Part shown: piece by piece, positions 45,684 to 54,352 of the stretch
Numbering within the stretch: position 1 is the first letter of the stretch
How the letters are laid out: each line of letters opens with the position of its first letter
Source: Saprospiraceae bacterium
GTDB lineage: Bacteria > Bacteroidota > Bacteroidia > Chitinophagales > Saprospiraceae
DNA length: 64,000 nt
Assembly: GCA_016714985.1 (NCBI GenBank)
Contig: JADKBS010000031.1
Location: 1-64,000 of the forward strand
Direction of reading: 5' to 3'
The notes under the pieces: model-generated
What the model saw: only the letters and a program-made list of their open reading frames with translations
The model's database searches: none
Told to the model about the DNA's origin: nothing
Made by a program: the position numbers and the translations under genes

Positions 45684-45727
45684 GTTGGCAGGGAGTTTTT
45701 TTTGGGGGGAGATTTTCAATTTTCCCA
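45684..45727. mobile_element. MITE-like element, remnant E
   Basis: TTGGCAGGGAGTTTTTTTTGG aligns with the left end of copy D, and GATTTTCAATTTTCCC with stem-loop 2 of copy B. Only this part of the element can be seen; the other end and a target duplication are not found. It lies just after the meaB-like stop. Confidence 0.4.
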
Positions 45728-45911
45728 ATCGGACTCGCTAAGCATCCTCTTCAACCCCTGCCGTTTTGTCACCCCCTTCCTGCCTAAAACCTGCCATTAT
45801 TCCGCAATGCGTATAAAAAAAAGTACAAAAAGTCAGTCCTGACCCAATGGCACATGAGTTGATTGGCCACGTTAGTTCAACCTTTTTTGACTAAACTTAA
45901 ATCAAATCATA

Positions 45912-47825
45912 ATGGGCAAAATAATTGGAATTGACTTAGGAACGACCAACTCCTGTGTAGCCGTAATGGAAGGCAACGAACCTGTCGTTATCGCAAACGA
46001 TGAGGGCAGAAGGACGACTCCTTCCATCATTGGGTTTCTCGACAACGGGGAGCGCAAGGTAGGTGACCCCGCAAAGCGCCAAGCCATCACCAACCCCAAA
46101 CGCACCGTGGCTTCCATCAAACGTTTCATGGGTCACCGCTACTCCGAAATCGCCAAAGAATTGGAGCACACAACTTATAAAGTGGTGAAAGGCGACAACG
46201 ACACCGTGCGGGTGGACATTGACGGCAGGCTCTACACGCCACAAGAGGTCTCGGCGATGACCCTTCAGAAAATGAAGAAAACTGCTGAGGATTTCCTTGG
46301 AACAGAAGTGACAGAGGCCGTTATCACGGTGCCTGCCTACTTCAACGATTCGCAGCGCCAAGCCACCAAAGAGGCAGGTGAAATTGCTGGCCTGAAGGTA
46401 CGCCGCATCATCAACGAGCCAACGGCAGCTGCCTTGGCCTACGGCCTCGACAAACGTCACAAGGACATGACCATCGCCGTTTACGACCTTGGTGGTGGTA
46501 CTTTCGACATTTCCATCCTTGAATTGGGCGAAGGCGTATTTGAGGTGAAGTCAACGAATGGCGATACGCACCTCGGTGGCGACGACTTTGACCGCCACAT
46601 CATTGACTGGCTGGCCGACGAGTTCAAGGCTCAAGAGAACATTGACCTGCGCAAGGACCCAATGGCCCTCCAACGCTTGAAAGATGCCGCCGAGAAGGCA
46701 AAAATCGAACTTTCCTCTTCTTCCGAAACAGAAGTTAACCTGCCTTATATCACGGCAGTGGACGGTGTGCCCAAACACTTGGTCGTAAAATTGAGCCGCT
46801 CCAAATTCGAGCAAATCACCGACGACCTCGTTAAGCGCACCATCGAGCCATGCCGCCAAGCAATGAAGGACGCTGGCATGACTGCCAACGATATTGATGA
46901 AATAATCCTTGTAGGCGGTTCGACCCGTATTCCGCGCATTCAAACGGTAGTGGAGGAGTTTTTTGGCAAAAAGCCGAACAAAGGCGTGAACCCTGACGAG
47001 GTGGTCGCCATTGGCGCAGCCATACAAGGTGGTGTGCTTACTGGCGAGACCAAAGACGTGCTCCTGCTCGACGTAACCCCGCTTTCGTTCGGTATTGAGA
47101 CAATGGGCGGCGTTTATGACGTGGTCATTGAGGGGAACACCACCATTCCATCAAAGAAGTCAAAGGTGTACTCGACAGCCGCCGACAACCAGCCGAGCGT
47201 GGAGATCCACATCCTGCAGGGCGAGCGTCCAATGGCAAGGGACAACCGCAGCGTTGGCCGTTTCATCCTTGATGGCATACCGCCTGCACCGAGGGGCATG
47301 CCGCAAGTCGAGGTCAGCTTCGACATTGACGCCAACGGTATCCTCAGCGTGAGCGCCGTGGACAAGGGCACTGGCAAGAAGCAGGACATCCGCATAGAGG
47401 CCAGCACGGGCCTCAGCAAAGAGGAGGTTGCCCGCATGAAGGCCGAGGCACAAGCCAATGCCGACACCGACCGCCAGACTCGTGAAAGGGTGGAAAAACT
47501 GAACCATGCCGACTCGCTGATTTTCCAAACGGAAAAGCAGTTGAAGGAGTACAAGGATAAAATTCCAGCCGATAAGGTTGGCGCTATTGAGTCTGCTTTG
47601 AATGAACTGAAAGATGCCCACAAGGCTGAAAACCTCGATGGCATCGAAAAAGCCTCTGCCGACCTGAATGCGGCTTGGCAGGCTGCCAGCCAAGACATGT
47701 ACCAAGCCTCACAGCAACAGCAATCAGCCGGTGCTGAAACCAACGGCCACGATGCTGGCCAAGGCGGAGGTGCTGGAGCTAAAGAAGACGTTACAGACGT
47801 AGAATTTGAAGAGGTGGGCAAGTAA
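45912..47825 (+). CDS. dnaK: Molecular chaperone DnaK (Hsp70)
   Basis: Hsp70 of 637 residues. The ATPase domain (about 1-385) has IIGIDLGTTNSCVAVMEGNE, AVYDLGGGTFDISILELGEG and ILVGGSTRIPRIQTVVEEFF. The linker is DVLLLDVTPLSFGIETMGG, and the substrate domain includes SVEIHILQGERPMARDN and DIDANGILSVSAVDKGTGKK. The C-terminal tail is Gly/Gln/Ala-rich and ends TDVEFEEVGK, which binds client proteins. It works with DnaJ and GrpE, whose genes are not here. No clear promoter box or CIRCE element is seen before it. A terminator follows. Confidence 0.98.
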   Translation: MGKIIGIDLGTTNSCVAVMEGNEPVVIANDEGRRTTPSIIGFLDNGERKVGDPAKRQAITNPKRTVASIKRFMGHRYSEIAKELEHTTYKVVKGDNDTVRVDIDGRLYTPQEVSAMTLQKMKKTAEDFLGTEVTEAVITVPAYFNDSQRQATKEAGEIAGLKVRRIINEPTAAALAYGLDKRHKDMTIAVYDLGGGTFDISILELGEGVFEVKSTNGDTHLGGDDFDRHIIDWLADEFKAQENIDLRKDPMALQRLKDAAEKAKIELSSSSETEVNLPYITAVDGVPKHLVVKLSRSKFEQITDDLVKRTIEPCRQAMKDAGMTANDIDEIILVGGSTRIPRIQTVVEEFFGKKPNKGVNPDEVVAIGAAIQGGVLTGETKDVLLLDVTPLSFGIETMGGVYDVVIEGNTTIPSKKSKVYSTAADNQPSVEIHILQGERPMARDNRSVGRFILDGIPPAPRGMPQVEVSFDIDANGILSVSAVDKGTGKKQDIRIEASTGLSKEEVARMKAEAQANADTDRQTRERVEKLNHADSLIFQTEKQLKEYKDKIPADKVGAIESALNELKDAHKAENLDGIEKASADLNAAWQAASQDMYQASQQQQSAGAETNGHDAGQGGGAGAKEDVTDVEFEEVGK

Positions 47826-47846
47826 TTGCAAGCCTGCTTTAGCCTT

Positions 47847-47886
47847 AAAAGGCGGCACTCCTGCGAGGAGTTGCCGCCTTTTTATT
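47847..47886 (+). terminator. Terminator of dnaK
   Basis: AAAAGGCGGCACTCCT and AGGAGTTGCCGCCTTTTT form a stem with loop GCG and a trailing T-run. Confidence 0.9.
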
Positions 47887-47984
47887 TACCTTTTACCGAC
47901 AAAACAGGTTTTCGGTATTGTATTTTTAACACAAGAACTACCTTAGCACCTCACTACTCATTTTTTTAAACTAAAATTTTCTGT

Positions 47985-49039
47985 ATGAAAAAATTTTACA
48001 AAACAATCCTGTTTTTATAGGTCTCCTCACTACGGTCAGTTTGTTTTCGCAGAGTGACACATTGTTCTTTATGGATTTTCAAACTGAGGATCAAATGGCA
48101 AACATGTACCCTTTTCCTGACCCGGGCATATCGGATACATCCTGGATAAACTACGATGAAGAAGGTTTGGACACTGATACTGGTGATCCAAGCAATTTTT
48201 TCTGGGCTGAGGATTTTGAACCTATAGATACCACAGTCACTGATACTAATTATGTTGCAATGAGCCAATCCTTTCTCGTAGGATTTGATACATCTTCAAG
48301 CAACTGGCTTATCAGCCCTGCCAAGCAAATTGTAGATGGGAATGCCACACTCCATTGGAAATCAGCAGCCTTTCAGGGGCCCCGCTATTTGGATGGGTAT
48401 GCGGTTAAAATACTAAGGGGAACTCAAGACTTTGCTAGTGCAACGACAACTGTTGATGAGATTTACCGTGCTGCTGAAATGCTCAGTTGGATTTCAACAA
48501 ATGGCAATACCTTGGAATTAGATAGTTTCGAGTTTTCTAACGGGTATATTCATGCCGACGGCTTTACTTTGACGGATTATTTTAACGCTGGAGACCCTGC
48601 TGATGCTTCCCCTGCACATTCCCCAAAACTTGAGCCGCATAGTATTAGCTTGGCCCAATATGCAGGTGAGACCATCTATGTAGCTTTCCACCACGACTCG
48701 GCTGACGACTATTATTTCCAGTTTGACGACCTGTTGCTCCTCGGCACGGAACCCTTATCAGCCACTGCTGACCCAGCTTTGGCCGACCTGCGTTTCGTCA
48801 CCTACCCAAACCCGGTTGACAACTTCCTAAACGTCATGTTCCGACTGTCGGAACCAACCGATGTTCAATTGGCGGTATTCAACCAAGAAGGGAAAAGGGT
48901 GGCCGCAAAGCCTGATAAAAAAGGAGTTGTGGGTGATATTATGGAGCAATTCGACTTGCGCAATCTTGCATCTGGAAGCTATACAGTCACACTGACCATT
49001 GACAATCAGCGATTTGTGAAGAATATTGTTCGCAAATAA
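47985..49039 (+). CDS. Choice-of-anchor J-type secreted protein with T9SS sorting domain (apparent frameshift in signal peptide)
   Basis: The continuous frame begins at 48041, but ATG 47985 opens MKKFYKTILFL in another frame. Adding one T to the five at 48012-48016 gives MKKFYKTILFFIGLLTTVSL followed by FSQ, a standard signal peptide, and about 351 residues in all. The mature part is a cleaved-adhesin/choice-of-anchor J jelly roll (SNWLISPAKQIVDGNATLHW, ETIYVAFHHDSADDYYFQFD), and the end is a type A T9SS domain (FVTYPNPVDNFLNVMFRLSE, LASGSYTVTLTIDNQRFVKN). It is predicted to be exported and cell-surface attached or released. Confidence 0.82.
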
Positions 49040-49059
49040 ATGGTTCAATTAAGTAATTC

Positions 49060-49170
49060 AAGTTGCAAGCTACAAGCCACCAGTTGTGAGCATGGTGGTT
49101 CTTTCCCTGGAATCCATCATTTTTCTTCATAAAAACTCGCAACTCGTGACAAGCAACTCGTAGCTTTTGA
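49060..49170. repeat. Degenerate repeat with GCAACTCG/AGTTGCAAG words
   Basis: AGTTGCAAGCTACAAGCC (49063-49080) and CTCGCAACTCGTGACAAGCA (49137-49156) with GCTACGAG-like complements form loose inverted arms. It is non-coding and lies behind a T9SS cargo gene. Confidence 0.35.
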
Positions 49171-49197
49171 TTATTCACAACGTGGATTAAGTAAGAA

Positions 49198-49243
49198 GAA
49201 GGGAAGGGGAAAGGCTACAAGTGCCTTTCCCCTTCCTGTTTAA
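49198..49243 (+). terminator. Terminator
   Basis: GGAAGGGGAAAGGC and GCCTTTCCCCTTCC form a perfect 14-bp stem with loop TACAAGT and TGTTT after it. A short copy of the GAACGATGAATGAT repeat follows at 49289-49309. Confidence 0.85.
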
Positions 49244-49366
49244 ACCGAAGTGTGTTTCAAGTGTTTAAGAAGTCATTCTCAGCAAAGTGAACGATGAATG
49301 ATAAATTGGTAAAGCGTTGATTAGCAATGAGCTGCCATCCAATCTCTAATAATTTATCTTTTCATT

Positions 49367-49496
49367 GTAACTACTTAGCAGGAAGTTTTTTTTGGGAAAA
49401 AATTGAGAATTTTTCCCAAAAAACATCCCAAAATGTGGGAGGAGAAAGAAAAAATGAAATTTTTCTTTCTCCTCCCACATCCTCCTAAGTAGTTGC
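49367..49496 (-). mobile_element. MITE-like element, copy D
   Basis: A 130-bp element in the opposite orientation to copies A-C. Its ends are GTAACTACTTAGCAGG and the complement of GCAACTACTTAGGAGG, flanked by a perfect 8-bp direct repeat TTTTCATT (49359-49366 and 49497-49504). Stem-loop 1 pairs 49433-49453 with 49460-49480, a perfect 21-bp stem, and stem-loop 2 (about 49385-49429) pairs TTTTTTGGGAAAAA with its complement. It sits 27 bp before the ATG of the SelL-like gene. No ORF is present. Confidence 0.85.
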
Positions 49497-49523
49497 TTTT
49501 CATTTTAAGCAAATACTTCAAGC

Positions 49524-50069
49524 ATGCTGCCGATAGATTCAGAAGAGGAAATTTTGTTTTTAGAAGAAATGCTGACCAATGAGGGAGATGACTTATTTTC
49601 GTTGACTGAAAAAGGCCCTGTCATGTTGGTGTTCCTCCGCCATTTCGGCTGTGTATTCTGCAAGGAGGCACTTCACGACATCTCCGTTCGCCGAAAGACC
49701 ATCGAGCGGGGAGGAATCAAAATTGTCTTTGTTCACATGGGCGATGCGCTAACAGCCAATGAATATTTCGCCAAGTTCAACATGCATGGGGTAGCCCATG
49801 TCAGTGACCCCGCCCAGCGCTACTATCGGTCTTTTGGCTTGCAGCGTGGGACATTCACCCAGCTTTATGGGCTTCAGACGTGGATAAGAGGATACCAAGT
49901 GAAGCGTGAACTTGATGTGGAACTGGAAATGGCCAAAAATCTCGGCGATTCAACACAAATGCCCGGTGTATTTATACTTCAAAATGGAAGGATTAAAGAG
50001 CGTTTCATTCACCGCAATGCTTCCGAGCGGCCGGATTATATAAAGCTTGTGCAGTGTTGTGTGGCTTAA
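49524..50069 (+). CDS. SelL-related peroxiredoxin-like protein
   Basis: Protein of 181 residues with a thioredoxin-like fold of the AhpC/TSA and SelL-related group. The active-site pair is FLRHFGCVFCKEAL (Cys43 and Cys46). IKIVFVHMGDALTANEYFAK and ARVSDPAQRYYRSFGL-like sequence (VAHVSDPAQRYYRSFGLQRG) are family features. No signal peptide is present, so a cytoplasmic peroxide or thiol role is likely but unproved. A mobile-element copy (D) sits in its 5' region and may hold or replace its promoter. Confidence 0.85.
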   Translation: MLPIDSEEEILFLEEMLTNEGDDLFSLTEKGPVMLVFLRHFGCVFCKEALHDISVRRKTIERGGIKIVFVHMGDALTANEYFAKFNMHGVAHVSDPAQRYYRSFGLQRGTFTQLYGLQTWIRGYQVKRELDVELEMAKNLGDSTQMPGVFILQNGRIKERFIHRNASERPDYIKLVQCCVA

Positions 50070-50202
50070 TTGCTCGTTGAGCCATTGTTCATTGTTTGAC
50101 TGCGCTTCGTAAAAAAAAGCTTCCTTGCCATAAGCGGGCCTCCAACTTCACTTACCTTTGTGGCCATTTCAGTCGTTGTGTTTTTGGTAGTCTATACCAA
50201 GG

Positions 50203-50230
50203 GCCAACAGCCAACAGCCAACAGCCAATC
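50203..50230 (+). repeat. Short tandem repeat before aroC
   Basis: Three and a half copies of the 7-mer CCAACAG, ending CCAATC, stop two bases before the aroC ATG. It may carry no function, but it replaces any usual ribosome-binding region. Confidence 0.6.
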
Positions 50231-50231
50231 A

Positions 50232-51326
50232 ATGCCCGGCAATTCATTTGGACATACCTTTCGTATCACCACATTTGGCGAGTCGCACGGCACGGCCATC
50301 GGCGCTGTCATAGATGGTTGTCCGCCCGGGCTTTTCCTTGACCTCGACTTTGTGCAAAATGAACTGGACCGGCGCCGTCCTGGCCAATAAGCCATCGTAA
50401 CCCAGCGGCAGGAAGCTGATAGGGTAGAAGTGCTTTCCGGCGTTTTTGATGGCAAATCGACTGGGATGCCCATTGCTTTGCTGATTCGAAATGAAGATGC
50501 CAAGCCAAAGGACTACTCCCACATTGCCGACAGATTCAGGCCCAGCCATGCCGATTTCACCTACCATGCGAAGTATGGCCTCCGTGACTATAGGGGTGGT
50601 GGCCGTTCCAGCGCAAGAGAAACCGCCGCAAGGGTTGCTGCAGGTGCTGTCGCAAAAATGGTGCTTAAAAAGCATGGCGTTAAAATCACGGCTTGGGTGA
50701 GCAGGGTAGGGGATGTCGTTTTGGAAAAGGCTTGGCAGGACCTAGACTTCTCCCAAATTGAGGCGACACCCGTACGATGCCCCGACCTGTCTGTTGCGGA
50801 GCAAATGGAGGCCCTTATACGGGAGGTGCGCAAGGAAGGCGACACCATTGGTGGAATCGTAGGATGTGTCATTGAGAACTGTCCTGTTGGGCTTGGCGAA
50901 CCCGTCTTTGACCGCCTACACGCTGACCTCGGCAAGGCAATGCTGAGCATCAATGCTTGCAAGGGCTTCGAGTATGGCTCCGGCTTTGCTGGCGTTTCGA
51001 TGCGAGGCTCGCAGCACAACGACGCTTTTTTCAACTTCAAAGATAAAATCCTTACCCGCACCAACCATTCGGGCGGCATACAAGGTGGCATCTCCAATGG
51101 GATGGCCATTGATTTCCGGGTGGCATTCAAGCCTGTGGCCACCATTGTATCGTCGCAAGAATCCGTAAATGAGGCTGGCGAATCCGTTCAAGTGGTAGGC
51201 CGAGGCCGCCACGACCCCTGTGTGCTCCCACGAGCGGTTCCTATCGTGGAGGCAATGGCTGCCTTAGTCATCGTTGACCACCTATTGAGGAACAATACAG
51301 TTCATGTTCAAAATCTAACTCAATGA
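50232..51326 (+). CDS. aroC: Chorismate synthase, interrupted by an in-frame stop codon
   Basis: AroC makes chorismate from EPSP, the last shared step of aromatic amino acid synthesis. The first part, from ATG 50232, reads MPGNSFGHTFRITTFGESHG and continues to LDRRRPGQ, where TAA (50388-50390) stands in place of the Ser of LDRRRPGTS in E. coli. The same frame continues AIVTQRQEADRVEVLSGVFD, KYGLRDYRGGGRSSARETAA, NHSGGIQGGISNG and GRGRHDPCVLPRAVPI, all AroC blocks with FMN- and substrate-binding residues kept. Without the stop it would be 364 residues, the normal size. A one-base change from TCA explains it. The 3' end overlaps the next start (ATGA). Confidence 0.9.
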
Positions 51327-52717
51327 AAATCAAGTTGTTGGTTCTAAATTTGCTGCTTTCCCTTACCGTTTTTGCGCAGCTAACCATTAAAGTTACCGCC
51401 ATTCCAACCACGACGCCTGCCAATTCACCTATTCATATTGCTGGCAATTTCCAAGGCTGGGACCCTGCCGACCCGAACTCGGTTCTAGGGGATATTGGAG
51501 GCGGGCAATTTCAAATCACTATCAACCCTCCCATTGGGGTGGTGAAGTACAAGTTCACGAGAGGTAGTTGGGCAACCGTTGAGGGGACTGCATCGGGCGG
51601 CTTTTTGCCTGATAGGGAATTCAATTACACAGGCGGTGCCGTGACGACAGAGGTGACGATAGCAGGTTGGGAAGATGCAAGCCAAGGCAGCACAGCTGCC
51701 CCGAACGTCCACCTGTTAGATGCAGATTTCTTTATGCCTCAACTCAACCGCAACCGCCGCATCATGATTTATCTGCCACCGGACTATGAAACTACGCAGA
51801 AGCGCTATCCTGTTCTCTACATGCACGATGGGCAAAACTTGTTTGATAATGCAACGAGCTTTAGTGGGGAATGGGGGGTTGACGAATCGTTGAACGATTT
51901 GCATGCACAAGGCGACTATGGTTGTATCGTGGTCGGCATAGACAATGGAGGTGCTCTTCGGCTCGATGAACTTGCGCCTTGGGTGAATCCTGACTATAAT
52001 GAAGGGGGCGAAGGCGGGCAATACGTTGATTTTATCGTTGAAACACTTAAGCCTTACGTGGATGCCAATTACCGGACCTTTTCGGGACGGAATTATACGG
52101 CCATCATGGGCAGCTCACTTGGTGGGCTTATCTCACAGTATGCCGTTATGCAGCACCAAAACATCTTTTCAAAAGCTGGCATCTTTTCTCCTGCCTTCTG
52201 GTTCAACGACCCTGGAATATTCAACCATAGCGCCAGCACCCCAAAGACGACCCCCTTGCGCATCTACCAGTACGCTGGCCAGCCTGAAGGCAACGGTTCG
52301 GTGGTGGCAGATGTTGAGCAAATGGAAGATGTGCTGTTGGGCAATGGCTTCGGAGTTGGAGAGTTGTTCAAGTCCATCAATCCGAATGGGGAACATAGTG
52401 AATCGTATTGGCGGGAGGAGTTCCCGACAGCTTATAAATGGCTTTTTGCAGGGCTGGACTATTCGGCCACTGGCAACACAAGTCAGCAACCGTTCAGGGT
52501 ATATCCAAATCCAGTGGATTCCATCCTGTACTTTGAGAACCTGCCTGACCTTCCAAAACTTACCTATAGAATTGTGGCGATGAATGGGCGAACCGCTCAG
52601 AAGGGCAAACTGACGGGGAAAAGCCTTAGTGTTGACAGGTTGACAGCAGGCAATTATGTGCTGAGTATTTTCTCAAATAAAAAACAGTTTGCTTCCACCA
52701 AGGTTGTTGTGAAGTAA
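51323..52717 (+). CDS. Secreted esterase (Esterase D type) with CBM-like N-terminus and T9SS domain
   Basis: Protein of 464 residues: signal peptide (about 1-19, LVLNLLLSLTVFAQ), an N-terminal starch-binding/CBM48-like beta domain (IHIAGNFQGWDPADPNSVLG and VVKYKFTRGSWATVEG), a putative-esterase alpha/beta hydrolase (about 130-375) with RRIMIYLPPDYETTQKRYPV, LYMHDGQNLFD, the nucleophile elbow IMGSSLGGLIS, and a late His in NPNGEHSESYWREEF, then a type A T9SS domain (FRVYPNPVDSILYFENLPDL). Enzymes like this cleave esters on siderophores or polysaccharides. The substrate is unknown. Its ATG overlaps the aroC stop by four bases, so it is probably co-translated with aroC despite the unrelated roles. 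Confidence 0.88.
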   Translation: MKIKLLVLNLLLSLTVFAQLTIKVTAIPTTTPANSPIHIAGNFQGWDPADPNSVLGDIGGGQFQITINPPIGVVKYKFTRGSWATVEGTASGGFLPDREFNYTGGAVTTEVTIAGWEDASQGSTAAPNVHLLDADFFMPQLNRNRRIMIYLPPDYETTQKRYPVLYMHDGQNLFDNATSFSGEWGVDESLNDLHAQGDYGCIVVGIDNGGALRLDELAPWVNPDYNEGGEGGQYVDFIVETLKPYVDANYRTFSGRNYTAIMGSSLGGLISQYAVMQHQNIFSKAGIFSPAFWFNDPGIFNHSASTPKTTPLRIYQYAGQPEGNGSVVADVEQMEDVLLGNGFGVGELFKSINPNGEHSESYWREEFPTAYKWLFAGLDYSATGNTSQQPFRVYPNPVDSILYFENLPDLPKLTYRIVAMNGRTAQKGKLTGKSLSVDRLTAGNYVLSIFSNKKQFASTKVVVK

Positions 52718-52748
52718 GTTGTTAAAAATAACAGATCACCACTGGTAA

Positions 52749-52948
52749 GGGTTTCAGGGGTTTCAAGTTTCAGGTTTCAAGGGTTTCAGGTTTCAGGGAG
52801 TTTCGTGGTTATTGAAAAGAGACTGCCAATTTCTAAATACTTCATATGAAATTTGCCCCCTGAAAAAATGGTAAAAGTAGGCCCTTCCTGAAACCCATGA
52901 AACCTGAAACCCATGAAACCTGAAACTTGGAGCCTGAAACTTGGAGCC
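52749..52948. repeat. Inverted arms of GTTTCAGG/CCTGAAAC tandem words
   Basis: 52749-52800 contains about five copies of GGTTTCAGG or near copies, and 52886-52948 about six of CCTGAAAC. The arms can pair to a long imperfect hairpin around an 85-base loop in front of the HAD gene. Confidence 0.6.
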
Positions 52949-52974
52949 TTCACGAAACATTGGATAAAGCTTAC

Positions 52975-53682
52975 ATGAAAAAAACGCTGGTCATTTTCGA
53001 TTTGGATGGTACGTTAGTCTATTGCAATAAAATCGATAGCGAGTGCTTTGCACGAACATACCATTACATATACGGTAAGCCATTTCCCACCATTGATTGG
53101 ACGAAATATCCCCATGTTACGGATACCGCTATTTTCGGGACAGTCATTCAAGATCAATTTGAAAGGGATGTCACGGCGCAAGAGATAATCGAGTTTCAGC
53201 ACGAGTTTGTTGCAATGATTGAAGAAAAGCGGAAGTTAGAACCGCACGAGTTCATGGAAGTACCTGGCGCTAAACAGGTTGTTGAAAAGCTATTAGAGGA
53301 TGAGCGGTTTGAAGTGGGTGTTGGCACAGGGGGATGGTACCGCCCTGCCATGGTCAAGTTGCGCCATGTGGATATTCCCACCGACCTTCTCGTGATTGTT
53401 GGTGCAGATGGACATGAAAAACGGGAGGGCATTATTGGACAAGTTATGCAAACGGTGGCAGCCCGAACTGTATTTCATCGCACAGTCTATGTGGGGGATG
53501 CCATCTGGGATGTAAACACCACTCGGCGGATGGGGATGGATTTCGTGGGCGTGCGCCGCAGTGGAGATTTTGAAGTGCTGCAACGGGAGGGCACCTCCGT
53601 TGTGATACAGGACTATTTGGATTTTGGCGAATTTCTTCGGGCAGTGGATGCAGCAGTTCCGCCCGGTTTTCCAGTAAAATAG
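52975..53682 (+). CDS. HAD-superfamily hydrolase
   Basis: Protein of 235 residues from ATG 52975 (upstream codons translate the GTTTCAGG-type repeat and are not coding). The HAD motifs are FDLDGTLVY (Asp9 and Asp11), VGTGGWYRPAMVKLRHVDI (motif II region, with Gly and Thr in GTGG and the motif III Lys), and YVGDAIWDVNTTRRMGMDFV (motif IV). The cap region between motifs I and II is alpha-helical. It is a phosphatase or phosphoglycolate-phosphatase-like enzyme of unknown substrate and has no signal peptide. Confidence 0.88.
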   Translation: MKKTLVIFDLDGTLVYCNKIDSECFARTYHYIYGKPFPTIDWTKYPHVTDTAIFGTVIQDQFERDVTAQEIIEFQHEFVAMIEEKRKLEPHEFMEVPGAKQVVEKLLEDERFEVGVGTGGWYRPAMVKLRHVDIPTDLLVIVGADGHEKREGIIGQVMQTVAARTVFHRTVYVGDAIWDVNTTRRMGMDFVGVRRSGDFEVLQREGTSVVIQDYLDFGEFLRAVDAAVPPGFPVK

Positions 53683-53775
53683 TTGCACAATGCGGAACTT
53701 TACCGTGTGATGGCGTTGTTGAAAGCAAACAAAATTAGGAGAGGAGATATTTTTTTGTAAAAATTTGATTTCTAA

Positions 53776-53806
53776 TTTGGTTTTACTGTTCGGGGCTGTA
53801 TCTTTG
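53776..53806 (+). promoter_or_regulatory. Promoter of tRNA-Lys
   Basis: TTTG at 53776-53779, a 19-bp spacer and TATCTTTG at 53799-53806. The tRNA starts 32 bp downstream. Confidence 0.75.
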
Positions 53807-53838
53807 CCGCCGCTTTTGAAGAAAAGTAGTACAGACAA

Positions 53839-53911
53839 GATTCGGTAGCTCAGTCGGTAGAGCACTTGACTTTTAATCAAGTGGTCCTGGGTTCGAATCC
53901 CAGCCGAATCA
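53839..53911 (+). tRNA. tRNA-Lys (anticodon TTT)
   Basis: Full cloverleaf of 73 nt: acceptor GATTCGG/CCGAATC, D arm GCTC...GAGC, anticodon stem CTTGA/TCAAG with loop CTTTTAA (anticodon TTT), T arm CTGGG TTCGAAT CCCAG. No CCA is encoded. This tRNA is a substrate of MnmA. Confidence 0.96.
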
Positions 53912-53912
53912 C

Positions 53913-53949
53913 GAAGCCCCGGTGCCTAAGCACTGGGGCTTTTTTTTTG
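53913..53949 (+). terminator. Terminator of tRNA-Lys
   Basis: AAGCCCCGGTGC and GCACTGGGGCTT form a stem with one mismatched pair, loop CTAA, followed by nine T. Confidence 0.88.
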
Positions 53950-54352
53950 ATAGCTATCGGTATTCACACATTAACTACTCACCTTTTTGCATTTGCCTAC
54001 GTAATTATCCTTGTTTTAGCTGGCTTTTTCGAGTTGGTATGGTATTTGAAAACTAGATTTCGCCTTTCCCTCCCTTTGATGATTCCCCTACGTTATTTTG
54101 AACTTGGTCTAACAAAAACTATTGAGCATGATAATTTGCTGTACCTGCACATTGTACCATGGCATTCAAGCGGCCTCTCCCCGTTGGCCTGCTTTTCATT
54201 TCAATCAGTTCCCCACTCTCATTCTCAAACTACATTGCTGATTTGAGACAACACTAAATCCGGCTAACCTATTCAGGTGGCAAGACAAAAGACATATCAC
54301 TTCCCCCGGTATGATAATCCTCTCATTTGGATACTAAAACAATTTAAGAACT
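53950..54352. other. Non-coding gap before the giant Asp-rich gene
   Basis: A reading frame crosses the tRNA and continues to 54246, with a hydrophobic stretch (AFAYVIILVLAGFFELVWYL). No start codon or signal supports it as a gene. No convincing promoter box is seen before the giant gene. Confidence 0.45.

Noticed and set aside
47930..47984. GAACTACCTTAGCACC resembling an element end before the T9SS cargo gene.
   Set aside because: Only one end-like word; no hairpins or second end.
41723..49523. Defence island, prophage or secretion operon.
   Set aside because: I found no restriction, abortive-infection, phage structural or T9SS machinery genes; the genes are housekeeping or single cargo genes.
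50388..50390. Stop-codon reassignment or readthrough as explanation for aroC.
   Set aside because: TAA ends other intact genes in the window, and no readthrough context or second in-frame TAA in a conserved gene is seen.
53866..54246. Reading frame of 126 residues with a hydrophobic stretch.
   Set aside because: It starts inside tRNA-Lys and crosses its terminator; no independent start or domain.
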